DNA of 64,000 nt from Rickettsia tillamookensis. Its GTDB lineage: Bacteria; Pseudomonadota; Alphaproteobacteria; Rickettsiales; Rickettsiaceae. The notes below the pieces were generated by a model. The model was not told the DNA's origin and ran no database searches. It saw only the letters and a program-made list of their open reading frames with translations. The translations under genes were made by a program, and so were the position numbers. The DNA is taken from positions 1,374,973 through 1,438,972 of the forward strand of contig NZ_CP060138.2 in assembly GCF_016743795.2 (NCBI RefSeq). Reading direction: 5' to 3'. Below, in pieces: positions 1 to 8,802 of the stretch. Each line of letters opens with the position of its first letter. The stretch's first letter is position 1.

Positions 1-2
1 TT

Positions 3-851
3 TCCGATGAGCTAAATCATGCCTCAATAATTGCCGGGGTTACAAGTTCAAGAGCCGAGAAATATATATATAGACATTTAGACGTTAAGCATCTAGAAGA
101 GCTTTTACAATCAGTCGATATTAATAGACCGAAAATTATTGTTTTTGAATCGGCTTACTCTATGGACGGTTTTTTCTCACCTATCAAAGATATAATCAAC
201 TTAGCCAAAAAATATAATGCTTTAACCTTTATTGATGAAGTTCATACGGTCGGTTTATACGGTAAACATGGAGGCGGTATTGCCGAGCTTCTTAATTGTA
301 GAGATCAAATCGATATTATTCAAGGTACACTTGCCAAAGCATATGGCACTATCGGTGGTTATATCACTAGCAACCATAATTTAGTCGACGCTATAAGACT
401 AACCGCTCCAGGATTTATTTTCACTACTTCATTACCGCCGGTAATTTCTACCGCTGCAACGCATAGTATTAGACATCTTAAAGAATCGAATGAAGAACGA
501 ATAAAACATCAAGAAGTAGTTACAAAACTTAAAAATTCTTTTGAAAATTTTAATATACCTTATTTGAAAAATGAAAGTCATATAGTGCCGATAATTATTG
601 GTGATCCGATTAAAGCGGCGAAAGCCTCAAATATGCTCCTTAATGAATACGGTATTTACGTTCAACATATCAATTTTCCAACCGTACCGAGAGGTACGGA
701 ACGCCTCCGAATCATCCCAACCCCTGCCCATACCGATAAAATGATCAATGATTTATCTATAGCCTTAGTGCATATATTTGCCGAACTTGATATAGAATTA
801 TCTTCTACAAAAGAACTAAATGAAGAAGTACGTTTGAATCTTATTGCATAA
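3..851 (+). CDS. hemA: 5-aminolevulinate synthase (5' truncated by window edge)
   Basis: ALA synthase condenses glycine with succinyl-CoA to give 5-aminolevulinate, the first step of the C4 heme route; it is a cytosolic PLP enzyme. The frame is open from base 3, so about 282 C-terminal residues are present and the start lies upstream. Visible family features are the opening [13 protein letters not shown] block, the DEVHTVG motif and the PLP-lysine motif QGTLAKAYG. The end is intact, with a TAA stop at 849-851. hemF, hemJ, hemH and hemE are also in this window, so several steps of heme synthesis lie within 64 kb, although hemA is not adjacent to them. Confidence 0.97.
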   Translation, partial: SDELNHASIIAGVTSSRAEKYIYRHLDVKHLEELLQSVDINRPKIIVFESAYSMDGFFSPIKDIINLAKKYNALTFIDEVHTVGLYGKHGGGIAELLNCRDQIDIIQGTLAKAYGTIGGYITSNHNLVDAIRLTAPGFIFTTSLPPVISTAATHSIRHLKESNEERIKHQEVVTKLKNSFENFNIPYLKNESHIVPIIIGDPIKAAKASNMLLNEYGIYVQHINFPTVPRGTERLRIIPTPAHTDKMINDLSIALVHIFAELDIELSSTKELNEEVRLNLIA

Positions 852-863
852 CGTCATTGTGAC

Positions 864-1044
864 CAGTTGTAGGCGTTGTTGCATGGCTCGGTTTTTTTGT
901 TGTCATCCCGTGATTTATTCACGGGATCCAGTTAAAAATACTAATAATATTAGTATTTTTAGTTGTTTTACTGGATACCGTGGACAAGCCACGGTATGAC
1001 ACTCAGCAGGTTTTCCGAGCCATGCAACAACGCCGCAGTTGTAG
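864..1044. repeat. Composite nested palindromic element with 9-bp flanking direct repeats
   Basis: A 20-bp outer inverted repeat, GGCGTTGTTGCATGGCTCGG (872-891) against its complement at 1015-1034, encloses an inner palindrome built from a CATCCCGTG arm and a CCACGGTATGAC arm. The whole is bracketed by a direct repeat, CAGTTGTAG, at 864-872 and 1036-1044, which looks like a target-site duplication. The outer and inner units both recur separately elsewhere in the window. It lies just after the hemA stop. No coding potential is evident. Confidence 0.8.
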
Positions 1045-1109
1045 TACTTGCGTGGTAATCTAGAAAAAATTATTAGTTTTTGCTAAAAAATAACATATAT
1101 ACTTTATTT

Positions 1110-1145
1110 ATATAAAAGGGGAAAACCGCTTTTCACCTTTTATAT
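1110..1145. other. Long hairpin in the hemA-tig intergenic region
   Basis: A 16-bp stem with 15 matches, ATATAAAAGGGGAAAA at 1110-1125 against TTTTCACCTTTTATAT at 1130-1145, is closed by a CCGC loop. It lies in the 530-base gap between hemA and tig. It is not followed by a T-tract, so it is not a standard terminator. It could be an mRNA leader structure, a small RNA or a palindromic DNA site. The rest of the gap (about 1046-1381) holds only AT-rich sequence, half-copies of the CAATGACG repeat family (about 1195-1270) and a short RPE-1-like tail near 1300. Confidence 0.5.
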
Positions 1146-1381
1146 TCAATATTTCTAACCGAATAGCGGATTATGTAATAATTTGCTATTTGCGTTAAAA
1201 AAATTCTGTAAACTAGAATTTTTTACTGGATTGCTTCGTCAATTGTTATACAATTTCCTCGCAATGACGATATTGATAGCTATTAGGCTATACCCAACGA
1301 GTATATAAAAACTATTGCATATTTCGGCTCATTAGTTTATTTTGATTAGCAAACTATGTACAGAATTAATGGATTATTAAA

Positions 1382-2719
1382 ATGGGAATTACCGTATTAA
1401 AAAACGAAGGATTGGATTTTCATGCAAGAATCTCTACTCCTTTAAGTGAGATAGATGACGATATTCAAAAAGAATTACTTGATTTAACCAAAAAAGTTAA
1501 AATAGCAGGTTTTAGAGCCGGTAAAGTACCGGTTTCAATTGTTAAGAAAAAATACGGTACTTCCGTCAGGAATGATATAATAGAAAGAAGAATTAACCAT
1601 TCGGTAAATCACGTTATTAAAGAACATAATCTAAATATAATCGGTAGACCCAAAATTGAAGAATTGCAAAACGAACCCGATAAAGCTTTAGAATTTACCG
1701 TAAAAATAGAGCTATTACCTAAAATTACTATTCCGGATTTAAAGAAAATCTCACTAGATCGTCCAAAATTAGAAGTAAACTCTAAAGATGTTGAAGAACA
1801 ACTAGAAAAACTTGCCGCATTAACAAAAAGCTATACTAAAGAAAGTAAAGCAAAAATAAAAGACGGAGATCAGGTTACTATTGATGCAATTGGGTACATC
1901 AAGGATGAAGCTTTTGAAGGCGGTAAATTAAATGATTTTAAGGTAGTAATAGGTAGTAATGCACTTATTCCAGGTTTTGAGAAACAATTAATAGGTTCTA
2001 AAACAGGTAGCGAAGTAGATGTTAATGTTACTTTTCCTGAAAATTACCATGCTAAAGATTTAGCAGGTAAAGATGCTCGTTTTGCAGTACAAATTAAAGC
2101 AGTACATACTGCAGAACCTACAGTTATTGATGAGGAGTTTGCTAAAAAATTCCAAAGTAATAGCCTTGAAGAATTGCGTACACATTTTGCTAAACAAATA
2201 GAAAACGAATCGGAAGAAGCTATTAATACTATAATGAAAATGAACTTATTTGATAAGTTAGAAAAATTGTTAGATTTTGACATACCGGAATCTTTATTAG
2301 AGCAAGAAAAAAATATTCTAAAGTCCGAAACCGATAAAAATGACCAAGATGAATCATTATTAAAAGATAAATCCCCTAAAGAAATAACAGAATATTATAA
2401 TAAATTAGCCCTACGCCGTGTGCGAATAGGTTTATTACTTGCTGAATACGCAAAATCTAAAAATTTGCAATTAGAGCCTGATGATTTAAGGAAAGTTATT
2501 ATGCAACAAGCACGTAATTTTCCTGGGCAGGAAAATATGATATTTGATTTTTATAAAAATAATCCTAGAGCAATTGAAGGACTTAAAGGTCCTGCCTTAG
2601 AAGATAAAGCTGTACAATATATATTTAATAACGAAATAAAGCTTAAAGAAAAGAAATATACTAAGGAAGAGCTAGAGAAATATCTAGAGGCAGAAGAGCA
2701 ACGTATTACTTTGATTTAA
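1382..2719 (+). CDS. tig: Trigger factor (ribosome-associated peptidyl-prolyl isomerase)
   Basis: Trigger factor binds the ribosome exit tunnel and chaperones nascent chains. The 445-residue protein has the N-terminal ribosome-binding domain (about 1-115) with the GFRAGKVP signature at 43-50. An FKBP-type PPIase domain follows (about 160-245, with [10 protein letters not shown] and the [13 protein letters not shown] stretch), then a charged helical C-terminal substrate-binding domain. The length is normal for the family. The start at 1382 is supported because [14 protein letters not shown] matches the expected N-terminus and nothing upstream fits. A CAATGACG-type palindrome follows 12 bp after the stop and separates it from the convergent obg gene. 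Confidence 0.97.
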   Translation: MGITVLKNEGLDFHARISTPLSEIDDDIQKELLDLTKKVKIAGFRAGKVPVSIVKKKYGTSVRNDIIERRINHSVNHVIKEHNLNIIGRPKIEELQNEPDKALEFTVKIELLPKITIPDLKKISLDRPKLEVNSKDVEEQLEKLAALTKSYTKESKAKIKDGDQVTIDAIGYIKDEAFEGGKLNDFKVVIGSNALIPGFEKQLIGSKTGSEVDVNVTFPENYHAKDLAGKDARFAVQIKAVHTAEPTVIDEEFAKKFQSNSLEELRTHFAKQIENESEEAINTIMKMNLFDKLEKLLDFDIPESLLEQEKNILKSETDKNDQDESLLKDKSPKEITEYYNKLALRRVRIGLLLAEYAKSKNLQLEPDDLRKVIMQQARNFPGQENMIFDFYKNNPRAIEGLKGPALEDKAVQYIFNNEIKLKEKKYTKEELEKYLEAEEQRITLI

Positions 2720-2730
2720 AGTTTATTAAT

Positions 2731-2835
2731 TGTCATTGCGAGCATTCGTAGAATGCGTGGCAATCTCATGAAATAATAACCAACTCTTGAGATTGCTTCG
2801 CCTTGATTACTAAGTAATTCTTCTAGCAATGACGA
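2731..2835. repeat. Palindromic repeat, GTCATTGCGAG family
   Basis: GTCATTGCGAG at the left is mirrored by CTAGCAATGACGA at the right, with internal GGCAATCTCATGA and GAGATTGCTTCG arms, so it would fold into a long hairpin. About ten related copies occur in the window, nearly all between genes. This one sits between the convergent tig and obg genes and could act as a bidirectional transcript end. Confidence 0.85.
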
Positions 2836-2876
2836 TGAAATCGATCCACAAAACAACACCTACTCGCTAAGTAATA

Positions 2877-3869
2877 TTACTCCTGATTTTTTATAGTCTT
2901 TAAAGCTAGTTTAACTATTTTATTTACCCCTAGATTAGTGTAGGTAGAGATAGAAAAAACTTCTTTATTAGTAGCTTTCTGCAACTTATTTATTTTTTCT
3001 TGTATTTCCTCATCGGTAAGAACATCACATTTATTAATACATATGATTTCGATTTTATTTTTTAGATAATCGGAATATGATTCAAGCTCAAGACGTACCG
3101 TATTATAATCTGCCACTACATCATTACTAGAGCCGTCTATTAAATGTATTAATACATTACATCTTTCTATATGTTTTAAGAATTTATCGCCAAGTCCGTG
3201 ACCTTGATGAGCTCCTTCGATCAAGCCTGGGATATCGGCTATAACAAATTCTTCATCGTCAACATATACTACTCCAAGATTCGGCACTAAAGTAGTAAAG
3301 GGATAATCGGCAATTTTAGGCTTGGCTGCTGTTACAACCGATAAAAAAGTAGATTTACCGGCATTTGGAAGACCCACAAGCCCAACATCAGAGAGAAGTT
3401 TTAAGCTTAAATGAATCCACATTTCTTCAGCAATTTCCCCTTCCGTACGCTTTCTTGGAGCTTGATTAACTGATGTTTTGAAATGGCTGTTACCAAGACC
3501 GCCGCTTCCTCCTTTAATCAGCTCAAAGCTTTGATCATCTTCAGTAAAGTCATGCAGTAATATGTGACCGTCCTCAGAAAAGATTTGAGTACCGATCGGA
3601 ACATCAAGAACTAACGATTTTCCTGATTTACCGCTTCTATTCGAGCCTTTACCATTTTCGCCGTTTTCTGCGGTAAAATGCTGTTTATATCGATAATTTA
3701 CTAGCGTATTAAGATGGTGATTACTCCTGAAAATAACACTACCGCCACGCCCACCGTCACCGCCGTCCGGTCCGCCTCTGTCAATAAATTTCTCACGATG
3801 AAAACTAACGCAACCATTCCCGCCGTTTCCACCTTTTATATATATTTTAACTTCATCAATAAAATTCAT
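2877..3869 (-). CDS. obgE: Obg/CgtA GTPase, ribosome assembly
   Basis: Obg is an essential GTPase that acts in 50S ribosome assembly and stress signalling. I place the start at the ATG at 3869, giving 330 residues beginning [14 protein letters not shown], the normal N-terminus of the glycine-rich Obg fold. An in-frame ATG at 3911 would add 14 residues, but these are translated from the adjacent palindromic repeat. The G domain shows the P-loop GLPNAGKST (about 165-173), DIPGLIEGA (G3), NKCD (G4) and a G5-like SIST. It is convergent with tig and in the same direction as gltA upstream. Confidence 0.96.
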   Translation of the reverse strand: MNFIDEVKIYIKGGNGGNGCVSFHREKFIDRGGPDGGDGGRGGSVIFRSNHHLNTLVNYRYKQHFTAENGENGKGSNRSGKSGKSLVLDVPIGTQIFSEDGHILLHDFTEDDQSFELIKGGSGGLGNSHFKTSVNQAPRKRTEGEIAEEMWIHLSLKLLSDVGLVGLPNAGKSTFLSVVTAAKPKIADYPFTTLVPNLGVVYVDDEEFVIADIPGLIEGAHQGHGLGDKFLKHIERCNVLIHLIDGSSNDVVADYNTVRLELESYSDYLKNKIEIICINKCDVLTDEEIQEKINKLQKATNKEVFSISTYTNLGVNKIVKLALKTIKNQE

Positions 3870-3881
3870 ATTTGCCTTAGT

Positions 3882-3966
3882 GTCATACCGTGGCTTGACC
3901 ACGGTATCCATAGATGTTTATTATTTTAAGTCTTTTCTGGATACCGTGGTCAAGCCACGGTATGAC
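3882..3966. repeat. Palindromic repeat, CCGTGGTCAAGCCACGG family
   Basis: TGTCATACCGTGGCTTGACC and the mirrored GGTCAAGCCACGGTATGAC arms form a long hairpin filling the obg-gltA gap. When translated on the minus strand its left arm gives [12 protein letters not shown], which produces a false extension of obg. Confidence 0.85.
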
Positions 3967-3974
3967 AGTGAGTT

Positions 3975-5282
3975 TTACCTCTCCCCAATTACCTTATACT
4001 CTCTATGTACATAACCGGTGTAAAGTTGTCTTGGTCTGCTGATTTTTTGTTCAGGGTCTTCGTGCATTTCTTTCCATTGTGCCATCCAGCCTACGGTTCT
4101 TGCTATTGCAAAAAGTACCGTGAACATTTGCGACGGTATACCCATAGCTTTATAGATAATACCAGAATAAAAATCAACATTTGGATATAATTTTCTCTCA
4201 ATAAAATATTCATCTTTAAGAGCGATAGCTTCAAGTTCTATTGCTATTTGCAGAAGTGGGTTGTTTTCTAGCTGTCCGAGTTCCTTTAATACTTCTTTGC
4301 AGGTTTCTTTAAGTACTGCGGCACGCGGATCGTAGTTTTTATATACACGATGACCGAAGCCCATCAACCTAAATGGATCATTTTTATCCTTAGCTTTAGC
4401 TATATATTTAGGGATATTCTCAGAACTACCGATTTCTTTAAGCATATTTATTACCGCTTCATTAGCCCCGCCGTGAGCAGGTCCCCAAAGTGAGGCAATC
4501 CCTGTACTTACGCAAGCAAAAGGGTTAGCCCCAGATGAACCGGCAATTCGGACTGTTGAAGTAGAAGCGTTCTGCTCGTGGTCAGCATGTAGGATAAATA
4601 TTTTATTAAGAGCATTTTTTATTATTGGATTTACTTTATATTTTGTACAAGGCGTTGCAAACATCATATGCAGAAAATTTTCGGTAAAATCTAGCGAATT
4701 ATCAGGATAAATAAACGGTTGCCCTATAGAATATTTATAAGACATTGCGGCAATGGTAGGTATCTTAGCAATCATTCTAATAGCGGTAAGTTCGTAGTCT
4801 GCTTCTTTAAAATTCAGTAAATCAGGATAAAATGCCGAAAGAGAACCAACAGCCGCAAGCATAATAGCCATAGGATGAGAAGAGCTACAAAAAGTTTGAA
4901 ATAAATAGTGTAATCTTTCATTCACTAATGAATGATGAGCAACCTGTTTAGTGAAATTACTATACTGCTCACTACTTGGTAATTCTCCATAGATTAACAA
5001 ATATGCCACTTCTAAAAAATCGCTTTTCTCGGCTAAATCTTTAATGTCATATCCTCGATGCCGCAAGATTCCTTTATCACCGTCTATATAAGTGATAGTA
5101 GACTGACAAGAAGCAGTAGACATAAAGCCCGGGTCATAAGTAAAACAATCGGCTTCCGAAGATACCCTGCTTATATCGATTACATCCTCACCAATACTTG
5201 CTTTAAGTATAGGTAATTTAAATATTTTTCCTCTGATTTTTAATTCGGCAAATTCTGAATCATTATTATTTTCATTGGTCAT
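3975..5282 (-). CDS. gltA: Citrate synthase
   Basis: Citrate synthase condenses acetyl-CoA and oxaloacetate at the entry to the TCA cycle. The gene is the standard Rickettsia typing marker. I choose the ATG at 5282, giving 435 residues and the canonical rickettsial [20 protein letters not shown]-terminus; the ATG at 5312 would add ten residues unlike the family. Catalytic regions are [23 protein letters not shown] and [14 protein letters not shown], which carry the two active-site histidines. Several residues differ from the R. conorii sequence as I remember it, which argues for a more divergent spotted-fever or transitional species. Confidence 0.98.
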   Translation of the reverse strand: MTNENNNDSEFAELKIRGKIFKLPILKASIGEDVIDISRVSSEADCFTYDPGFMSTASCQSTITYIDGDKGILRHRGYDIKDLAEKSDFLEVAYLLIYGELPSSEQYSNFTKQVAHHSLVNERLHYLFQTFCSSSHPMAIMLAAVGSLSAFYPDLLNFKEADYELTAIRMIAKIPTIAAMSYKYSIGQPFIYPDNSLDFTENFLHMMFATPCTKYKVNPIIKNALNKIFILHADHEQNASTSTVRIAGSSGANPFACVSTGIASLWGPAHGGANEAVINMLKEIGSSENIPKYIAKAKDKNDPFRLMGFGHRVYKNYDPRAAVLKETCKEVLKELGQLENNPLLQIAIELEAIALKDEYFIERKLYPNVDFYSGIIYKAMGIPSQMFTVLFAIARTVGWMAQWKEMHEDPEQKISRPRQLYTGYVHREYKVIGER

Positions 5283-5410
5283 ATATATATACCCTTTGTT
5301 GTTATATATCAATATAACCTTAATTTCAGAAAATTAGAAATGAATTATTATTTATGAGGATTTAAAAATTTTCTTTGATATCTTGCTCAGCTTACAAGAT
5401 TAATGAAAAT

Positions 5411-5710
5411 TTAAAATGCACACGCTTCTACTTTCAACTGCAAGCCTAAAGCACTCAATAAAGAACCTATATTGTCGAAACTTGGATTACCTTTGCTAGA
5501 TAACATTCTATATATATGTTGTCTATTTATGTGAGCTTCTTTAGAGATTTTTGCTATACCTCCTCTTGCTATAATGGCTTCTTTTAAAGTAGCCAAAAAT
5601 AGCTCCTTATTATGATCTACGAAATATTGCTCTAACGCTTCATTAATATACCCAGCTAATATTTCCTCATTTTGCAATTTTTCTTTTAAATAATCTGTAA
5701 ACTTTTCCAT
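5411..5710 (-). CDS. Addiction-module antitoxin, HTH type (HigA/COG3636-like)
   Basis: A 99-residue DNA-binding antidote. The C-terminal half has an HTH: GGIAKISKEAHINRQHIYRML followed by the NPSFDNIGSLLSALGL stretch typical of the COG3636 antidote family. It follows its toxin gene by 8 bp on the minus strand; toxin first, antitoxin second is the usual order for HigBA-like loci. The N-terminal half is helical and acidic and probably contacts the toxin. Family membership is clear by eye; activity is inferred. Confidence 0.85.
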   Translation of the reverse strand: MEKFTDYLKEKLQNEEILAGYINEALEQYFVDHNKELFLATLKEAIIARGGIAKISKEAHINRQHIYRMLSSKGNPSFDNIGSLLSALGLQLKVEACAF

Positions 5711-5718
5711 ATAATACC

Positions 5719-6045
5719 TTAATTTCGTTTATAAACTTCTTCTATTATTTCTAAAGCTTTTTCAATATCTTTGCTTTGTGTATCTTTATTACCTGCATTT
5801 AATAGTAGAATAATTTTATTATCTTTTTCAGTAAAATATATTCTATAACCTTTGCCAAAGAAAAACCTAAGTTCATATAGTCTTCTTTTTATCTGCTTAT
5901 GGTCACCATAAATTCCATATTCTAGTCGAACTAATCTATTAAGAATCCTACTATGCGTCTCTGTCTCTAATTTTTCTAACCAATCTTTAATATAAGATTT
6001 ACCATTTTTTGTTATAAAAAATTGTATTTGTTTAGTTTTTTGCAT
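5719..6045 (-). CDS. RelE/HigB-family toxin (COG3657-like)
   Basis: A 108-residue small basic protein of the Gp49/RelE-like group that pairs with COG3636 antidotes; members are mRNA interferases or ribosome-dependent nucleases. Visible features are the ITKNGKSYIKDWLEKL start, the ARLxRLExG-like helix (NRLVRLEYGIYGDHK), the basic KRRLYELRFFFGKGYRIYF strand pair and the LLNAGNKDTQSKDI end. It is the first gene of a two-gene operon with the antitoxin 8 bp downstream. The reading frame is full length with no sign of decay. Confidence 0.85.
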   Translation of the reverse strand: MQKTKQIQFFITKNGKSYIKDWLEKLETETHSRILNRLVRLEYGIYGDHKQIKRRLYELRFFFGKGYRIYFTEKDNKIILLLNAGNKDTQSKDIEKALEIIEEVYKRN

Positions 6046-6073
6046 ATTAATCTTAATCAGAGATAATTATGTT

Positions 6074-6089
6074 GTCGCATAAATACGAC
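6074..6089. promoter_or_regulatory. Candidate operator palindrome upstream of the HigBA-like operon
   Basis: GTCGCATAAATACGAC is a 16-bp palindrome with 14 matching positions, 29 bp upstream of the toxin start at 6045. An HTH antitoxin normally represses its own operon through such a site. A weak CATAAT-like -10 lies beside it on the minus strand. The role is inferred from position. Confidence 0.45.
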
Positions 6090-6155
6090 TAGTTGTCCAG
6101 TAAAAAATTATTTTGAAAAGTACATGAAGCTGCGGATACTAGATTAATGTACAAG

Positions 6156-7091
6156 TTATTTAAGAAGTCTATTACTCACCAAATACTCCTTAATTTTGAG
6201 TAAATCATACCATGAGGTGCGTTTTTGCATAGGTTGGCGTAGTAGATAAGCAGGGTGGAAGATTGCCGTAGTTTGAATAGGAGCTGATAGATATTTATTG
6301 GTATAAAAATAATATTCTTGTCTAATTTTAGTAATACCCGAATTTTTCCCAAGTAAGCTAGTTGCAGCTGTGCTACCGACTAAAATAATTAGCTTAGGGC
6401 TAATAAGAGCAATGTGTTTTTCAACAAACGGTCTACAAATATCGACTTCTTCAAGTGTTGGCTGTCTATTAGCGGGAGGGCGCCAAAATACCGTATTAGT
6501 AATATAAGCGTTATTTTTCCGTGAAATTCCGATAGCGTGCAGCATATTATCAAGTAAATTGCCGCTTTCGCCGCAAAAAGGTATTCCTTTCAAATCCTCA
6601 GTACTTCCAGGAGCTTCGCCTATTAACATAATTTTAGCTTCCAAATTACCATCACCGAAAACCGTATTAGTAGCAAATTTCTCAAGTTCACAACCTTTAA
6701 AATTTAGTAGAGATTCTTTTAGTTCTTCGATATTATTAGCTTTATCGGCAAGAGATCTTGCTAAGGTTATATTATCATGAATTTTATCATTCATGTTGAA
6801 TGCAGCTTCTTTTGTAGGCATAGGTTTTATACTCGTTGAACTTGAAAAATTATCTACGTCGTCTTTGTAAGACCTCGGATGCTGAACGTTTATTATACGC
6901 TCCGCTCCTCGGCTTACAGACTCCTTGCTCTTTTCCAAGTTGAACTTCGTATCCAAACCCTTCATTTCACAGGAGTATACTTGTGAATTTAACTGTAGCT
7001 TGGTATTATTACTCACTTTTAATTTCGGTGGATGCTCGTAGCAACAATATTCAACACCGATTGCACTTAACCATTTAAGCGTATTATTCAT
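6156..7091 (-). CDS. Family 4-type uracil-DNA glycosylase carrying an in-frame RPE
   Basis: A uracil-DNA glycosylase of the alphaproteobacterial family-4-like group, which removes uracil from DNA in base-excision repair. Motif A is GEAPGSTED with FCGESGNLLDNML, and the late motif is FHPAYLLRQP. Residues about 36-88 (SQVYSCEMKGLDTKF to about NFSSSTS) are the translation of a Rickettsia palindromic element inserted in frame, so the 311-residue protein is longer than usual. The insert lies in the linker before the catalytic core (core from about residue 130). Only 16 bp separate this start from divergent rluD. I expect it to be functional because the core is intact. Confidence 0.9.
   Translation of the reverse strand: MNNTLKWLSAIGVEYCCYEHPPKLKVSNNTKLQLNSQVYSCEMKGLDTKFNLEKSKESVSRGAERIINVQHPRSYKDDVDNFSSSTSIKPMPTKEAAFNMNDKIHDNITLARSLADKANNIEELKESLLNFKGCELEKFATNTVFGDGNLEAKIMLIGEAPGSTEDLKGIPFCGESGNLLDNMLHAIGISRKNNAYITNTVFWRPPANRQPTLEEVDICRPFVEKHIALISPKLIILVGSTAATSLLGKNSGITKIRQEYYFYTNKYLSAPIQTTAIFHPAYLLRQPMQKRTSWYDLLKIKEYLVSNRLLK
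6828..6982. repeat. RPE-1-like palindromic element inside the uracil-DNA glycosylase gene
   Basis: Carries the family core GAGCAAGGAGTCTGTAAGCC, the mirrored GGCTTACAGACTCC arm and GACGACGTAG, matching copies at 17.2, 19.0, 27.3, 40.6, 43.4 and 51.4 kb. It is open in the host frame, which fits the known ability of RPEs to insert into coding sequence. Confidence 0.88.
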
Positions 7092-7107
7092 TATCTTAAA
7101 ATAACAT

Positions 7108-8139
7108 ATGTTAACATATCATGTACCAAACGAACTAAATAACATAAGGCTTGATAAAGCTTTATCATCGCTTCTTGAAAATGTCTCTAGAAATCAAATC
7201 CAAAAAGCCATTAAAAGTTCTTGCGTACAAGTTAATGATGTAATTATTTCTGATCCTGATGTTTTGGTCAAGGAGAATGATATTATATTATTTTCTTTTA
7301 AAGAACCTGAAGAGCTAAAAATTGTAGCAGCAAATATAGCACTTGATATAATTTACGAAGATGATGATTTGATAGTAATTAACAAAGCTGCAGGTATGAC
7401 GGTACACCCGGGAGCAGGGCATCATGATGATACTCTTGTTAATGCACTACTTCACCATACGAAAAATTTATCGGATATAGGTTCAGCAGAAAGACCAGGG
7501 ATAGTGCATCGTTTGGATAAAGATACTACGGGCTTAATGGTAGTTGCTAAAAATAATAAAGCACATATGCTACTTGCAAATCAGATAGAACAAAGGCAGG
7601 TAATACGGAAATATAAAGCGTTAGTTTGGGGAGTAATTAATCCGCTAGAAGGATTCATTAAGAATAATATCGGTCACAGTAGAGTAGACCGCCAAAAAAT
7701 GACCATATTAAAATATGGCGGTAAAGAAGCCGTGACACATTATAAAACTCTAGAATTGTTTCACAAGGGTACTATTAGTATGGTGGAGTGCAAACTTAGT
7801 ACCGGTAGGACTCATCAAATTAGGGTACAGCTAAGCCATTTAAAGCATTCCGTAGTCGGTGATCAAACTTATGGTAATAACGACCGAAAAATTGCTCATT
7901 CCCCCCCTGAACTAAAAGCAAAATTAATTGATTTTAAACGTCAAGCCCTGCATTCTTGGTATTTAAGCTTTACTCATCCGACTAGTAATGAGATTATGGA
8001 ATTCTCTTGTGAGTTGCCAAGGGATATGGAGGAGATTATAGCCACCGATGCACTGCACAAATTCATTGAACTTAAGAAACAAGCTTCTTTGGGTAGTATA
8101 GAAGATATTTTAGAGATGAAAAATCTAGGTAGAAAATGA
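7108..8139 (+). CDS. rluD: 23S rRNA pseudouridine synthase RluD
   Basis: RluD makes pseudouridines in helix 69 of 23S rRNA. The 343-residue protein has an S4-like RNA-binding domain (about 1-75, RLDKALSSLLENVSRNQIQKAI). The RluA-family catalytic domain follows, with GIVHRLDKDTTGLMVVAK, where the catalytic aspartate is about residue 137. The TTG after the aspartate and the LSTGRTHQIRVQLSHL motif fit RluD rather than RluC. It begins 16 bp from the divergent glycosylase gene, so the two promoters overlap. The C-terminal tail after about residue 315 is slightly longer than usual. Confidence 0.92.
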   Translation: MLTYHVPNELNNIRLDKALSSLLENVSRNQIQKAIKSSCVQVNDVIISDPDVLVKENDIILFSFKEPEELKIVAANIALDIIYEDDDLIVINKAAGMTVHPGAGHHDDTLVNALLHHTKNLSDIGSAERPGIVHRLDKDTTGLMVVAKNNKAHMLLANQIEQRQVIRKYKALVWGVINPLEGFIKNNIGHSRVDRQKMTILKYGGKEAVTHYKTLELFHKGTISMVECKLSTGRTHQIRVQLSHLKHSVVGDQTYGNNDRKIAHSPPELKAKLIDFKRQALHSWYLSFTHPTSNEIMEFSCELPRDMEEIIATDALHKFIELKKQASLGSIEDILEMKNLGRK

Positions 8140-8143
8140 GAAC

Positions 8144-8198
8144 TTGACATAAATTGTATTACAACTATAATTACACTATGTGTTTATAATTGTAATAC
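8144..8198 (+). promoter_or_regulatory. Consensus sigma-70 promoter and operator of the CopG/MazF operon
   Basis: A perfect TTGACA (8144-8149), a 16-bp spacer and a perfect TATAAT (8166-8171) lie directly after the rluD stop. A 15-bp inverted repeat with 14 matches, GTATTACAACTATAA (8156-8170) and TTATAATTGTAATAC (8184-8198), overlaps the -10 and start site. Its position is that of an autorepression operator for the ribbon-helix-helix antitoxin encoded next. Confidence 0.8.
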
Positions 8199-8207
8199 TT
8201 AAGAGTT

Positions 8208-8444
8208 ATGTCTGCACTTACTGTAAGATTACCCGATGATTTAGCCGAGGAAGTAGCTAAAAGGGCTAAAAAACTTCATATTTCACGTAGTCAATATATT
8301 AGAAGATCTATTGAAACTATGAATAAAAGCCTATATGAGCAAGAAAGGAAGGAAAAATTATTTGCAATTAGTATGCGTACAAGAAAAGAAAGCATGAAAA
8401 TAAATTCCGAATTTTCTAATATAGAGCATGACCCTGAAAATTAA
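8208..8444 (+). CDS. CopG/RHH-family antitoxin
   Basis: A 78-residue ribbon-helix-helix protein. The N-terminal strand SALTVRLPDDLAEEV and the helices KRAKKLHISRSQYIRRSIE are typical of CopG/MazE-like antitoxins. The C-terminal half is charged and probably binds the toxin. It overlaps the MazF gene by 17 bp and lies 10 bp after a likely operator. A ribbon-helix-helix dimer binding that inverted repeat would autoregulate the operon; this is inferred from the family. Confidence 0.85.
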   Translation: MSALTVRLPDDLAEEVAKRAKKLHISRSQYIRRSIETMNKSLYEQERKEKLFAISMRTRKESMKINSEFSNIEHDPEN

Positions 8445-8802
8445 TCTCGGAGAAATTTGGCTTGCCGATTTAAATCCTAGAGTTGGTAGTGAGCTTGGTA
8501 AAACAAGACCTGTATTGATTATTCAAGATCAAGTATTATTGGACGCAAAACATCCTTCTACTTTAATCATTCCGCTAACAACTAATTTAATAGACGATGC
8601 TTTCCCTTTACGAATTCGTATTAAAGCTCATAATAAATTAGAAAGAGATTCAGATCTTTTAATAGACCAAATACGTAGCATAGATAATAAACGCTTAATT
8701 CTAGGGCCTCTAACTACTTGCAGTCCTATCATTATGCAAACAATATATAAAGCAATATTAGAAGTTATAGGAGTTGGACCTGTTCCGTGCAATATTCTAT
8801 AA
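8428..8802 (+). CDS. MazF/PemK-family toxin (mRNA interferase)
   Basis: A 124-residue PemK/MazF-fold endoribonuclease. The hallmark start is GEIWLADLNPRVGSELGKTRPVLII, including the G-x-E-x-x-K-x-R-P loop that holds the catalytic arginine. PSTLIIPLTT and DLLIDQIRSIDNKRL with the conserved DQIR strand follow. The start overlaps the antitoxin gene and the end overlaps the prmC-trmB start by 16 bp, so toxin and methyltransferase are probably co-transcribed. Confidence 0.88.
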   Translation: MTLKINLGEIWLADLNPRVGSELGKTRPVLIIQDQVLLDAKHPSTLIIPLTTNLIDDAFPLRIRIKAHNKLERDSDLLIDQIRSIDNKRLILGPLTTCSPIIMQTIYKAILEVIGVGPVPCNIL

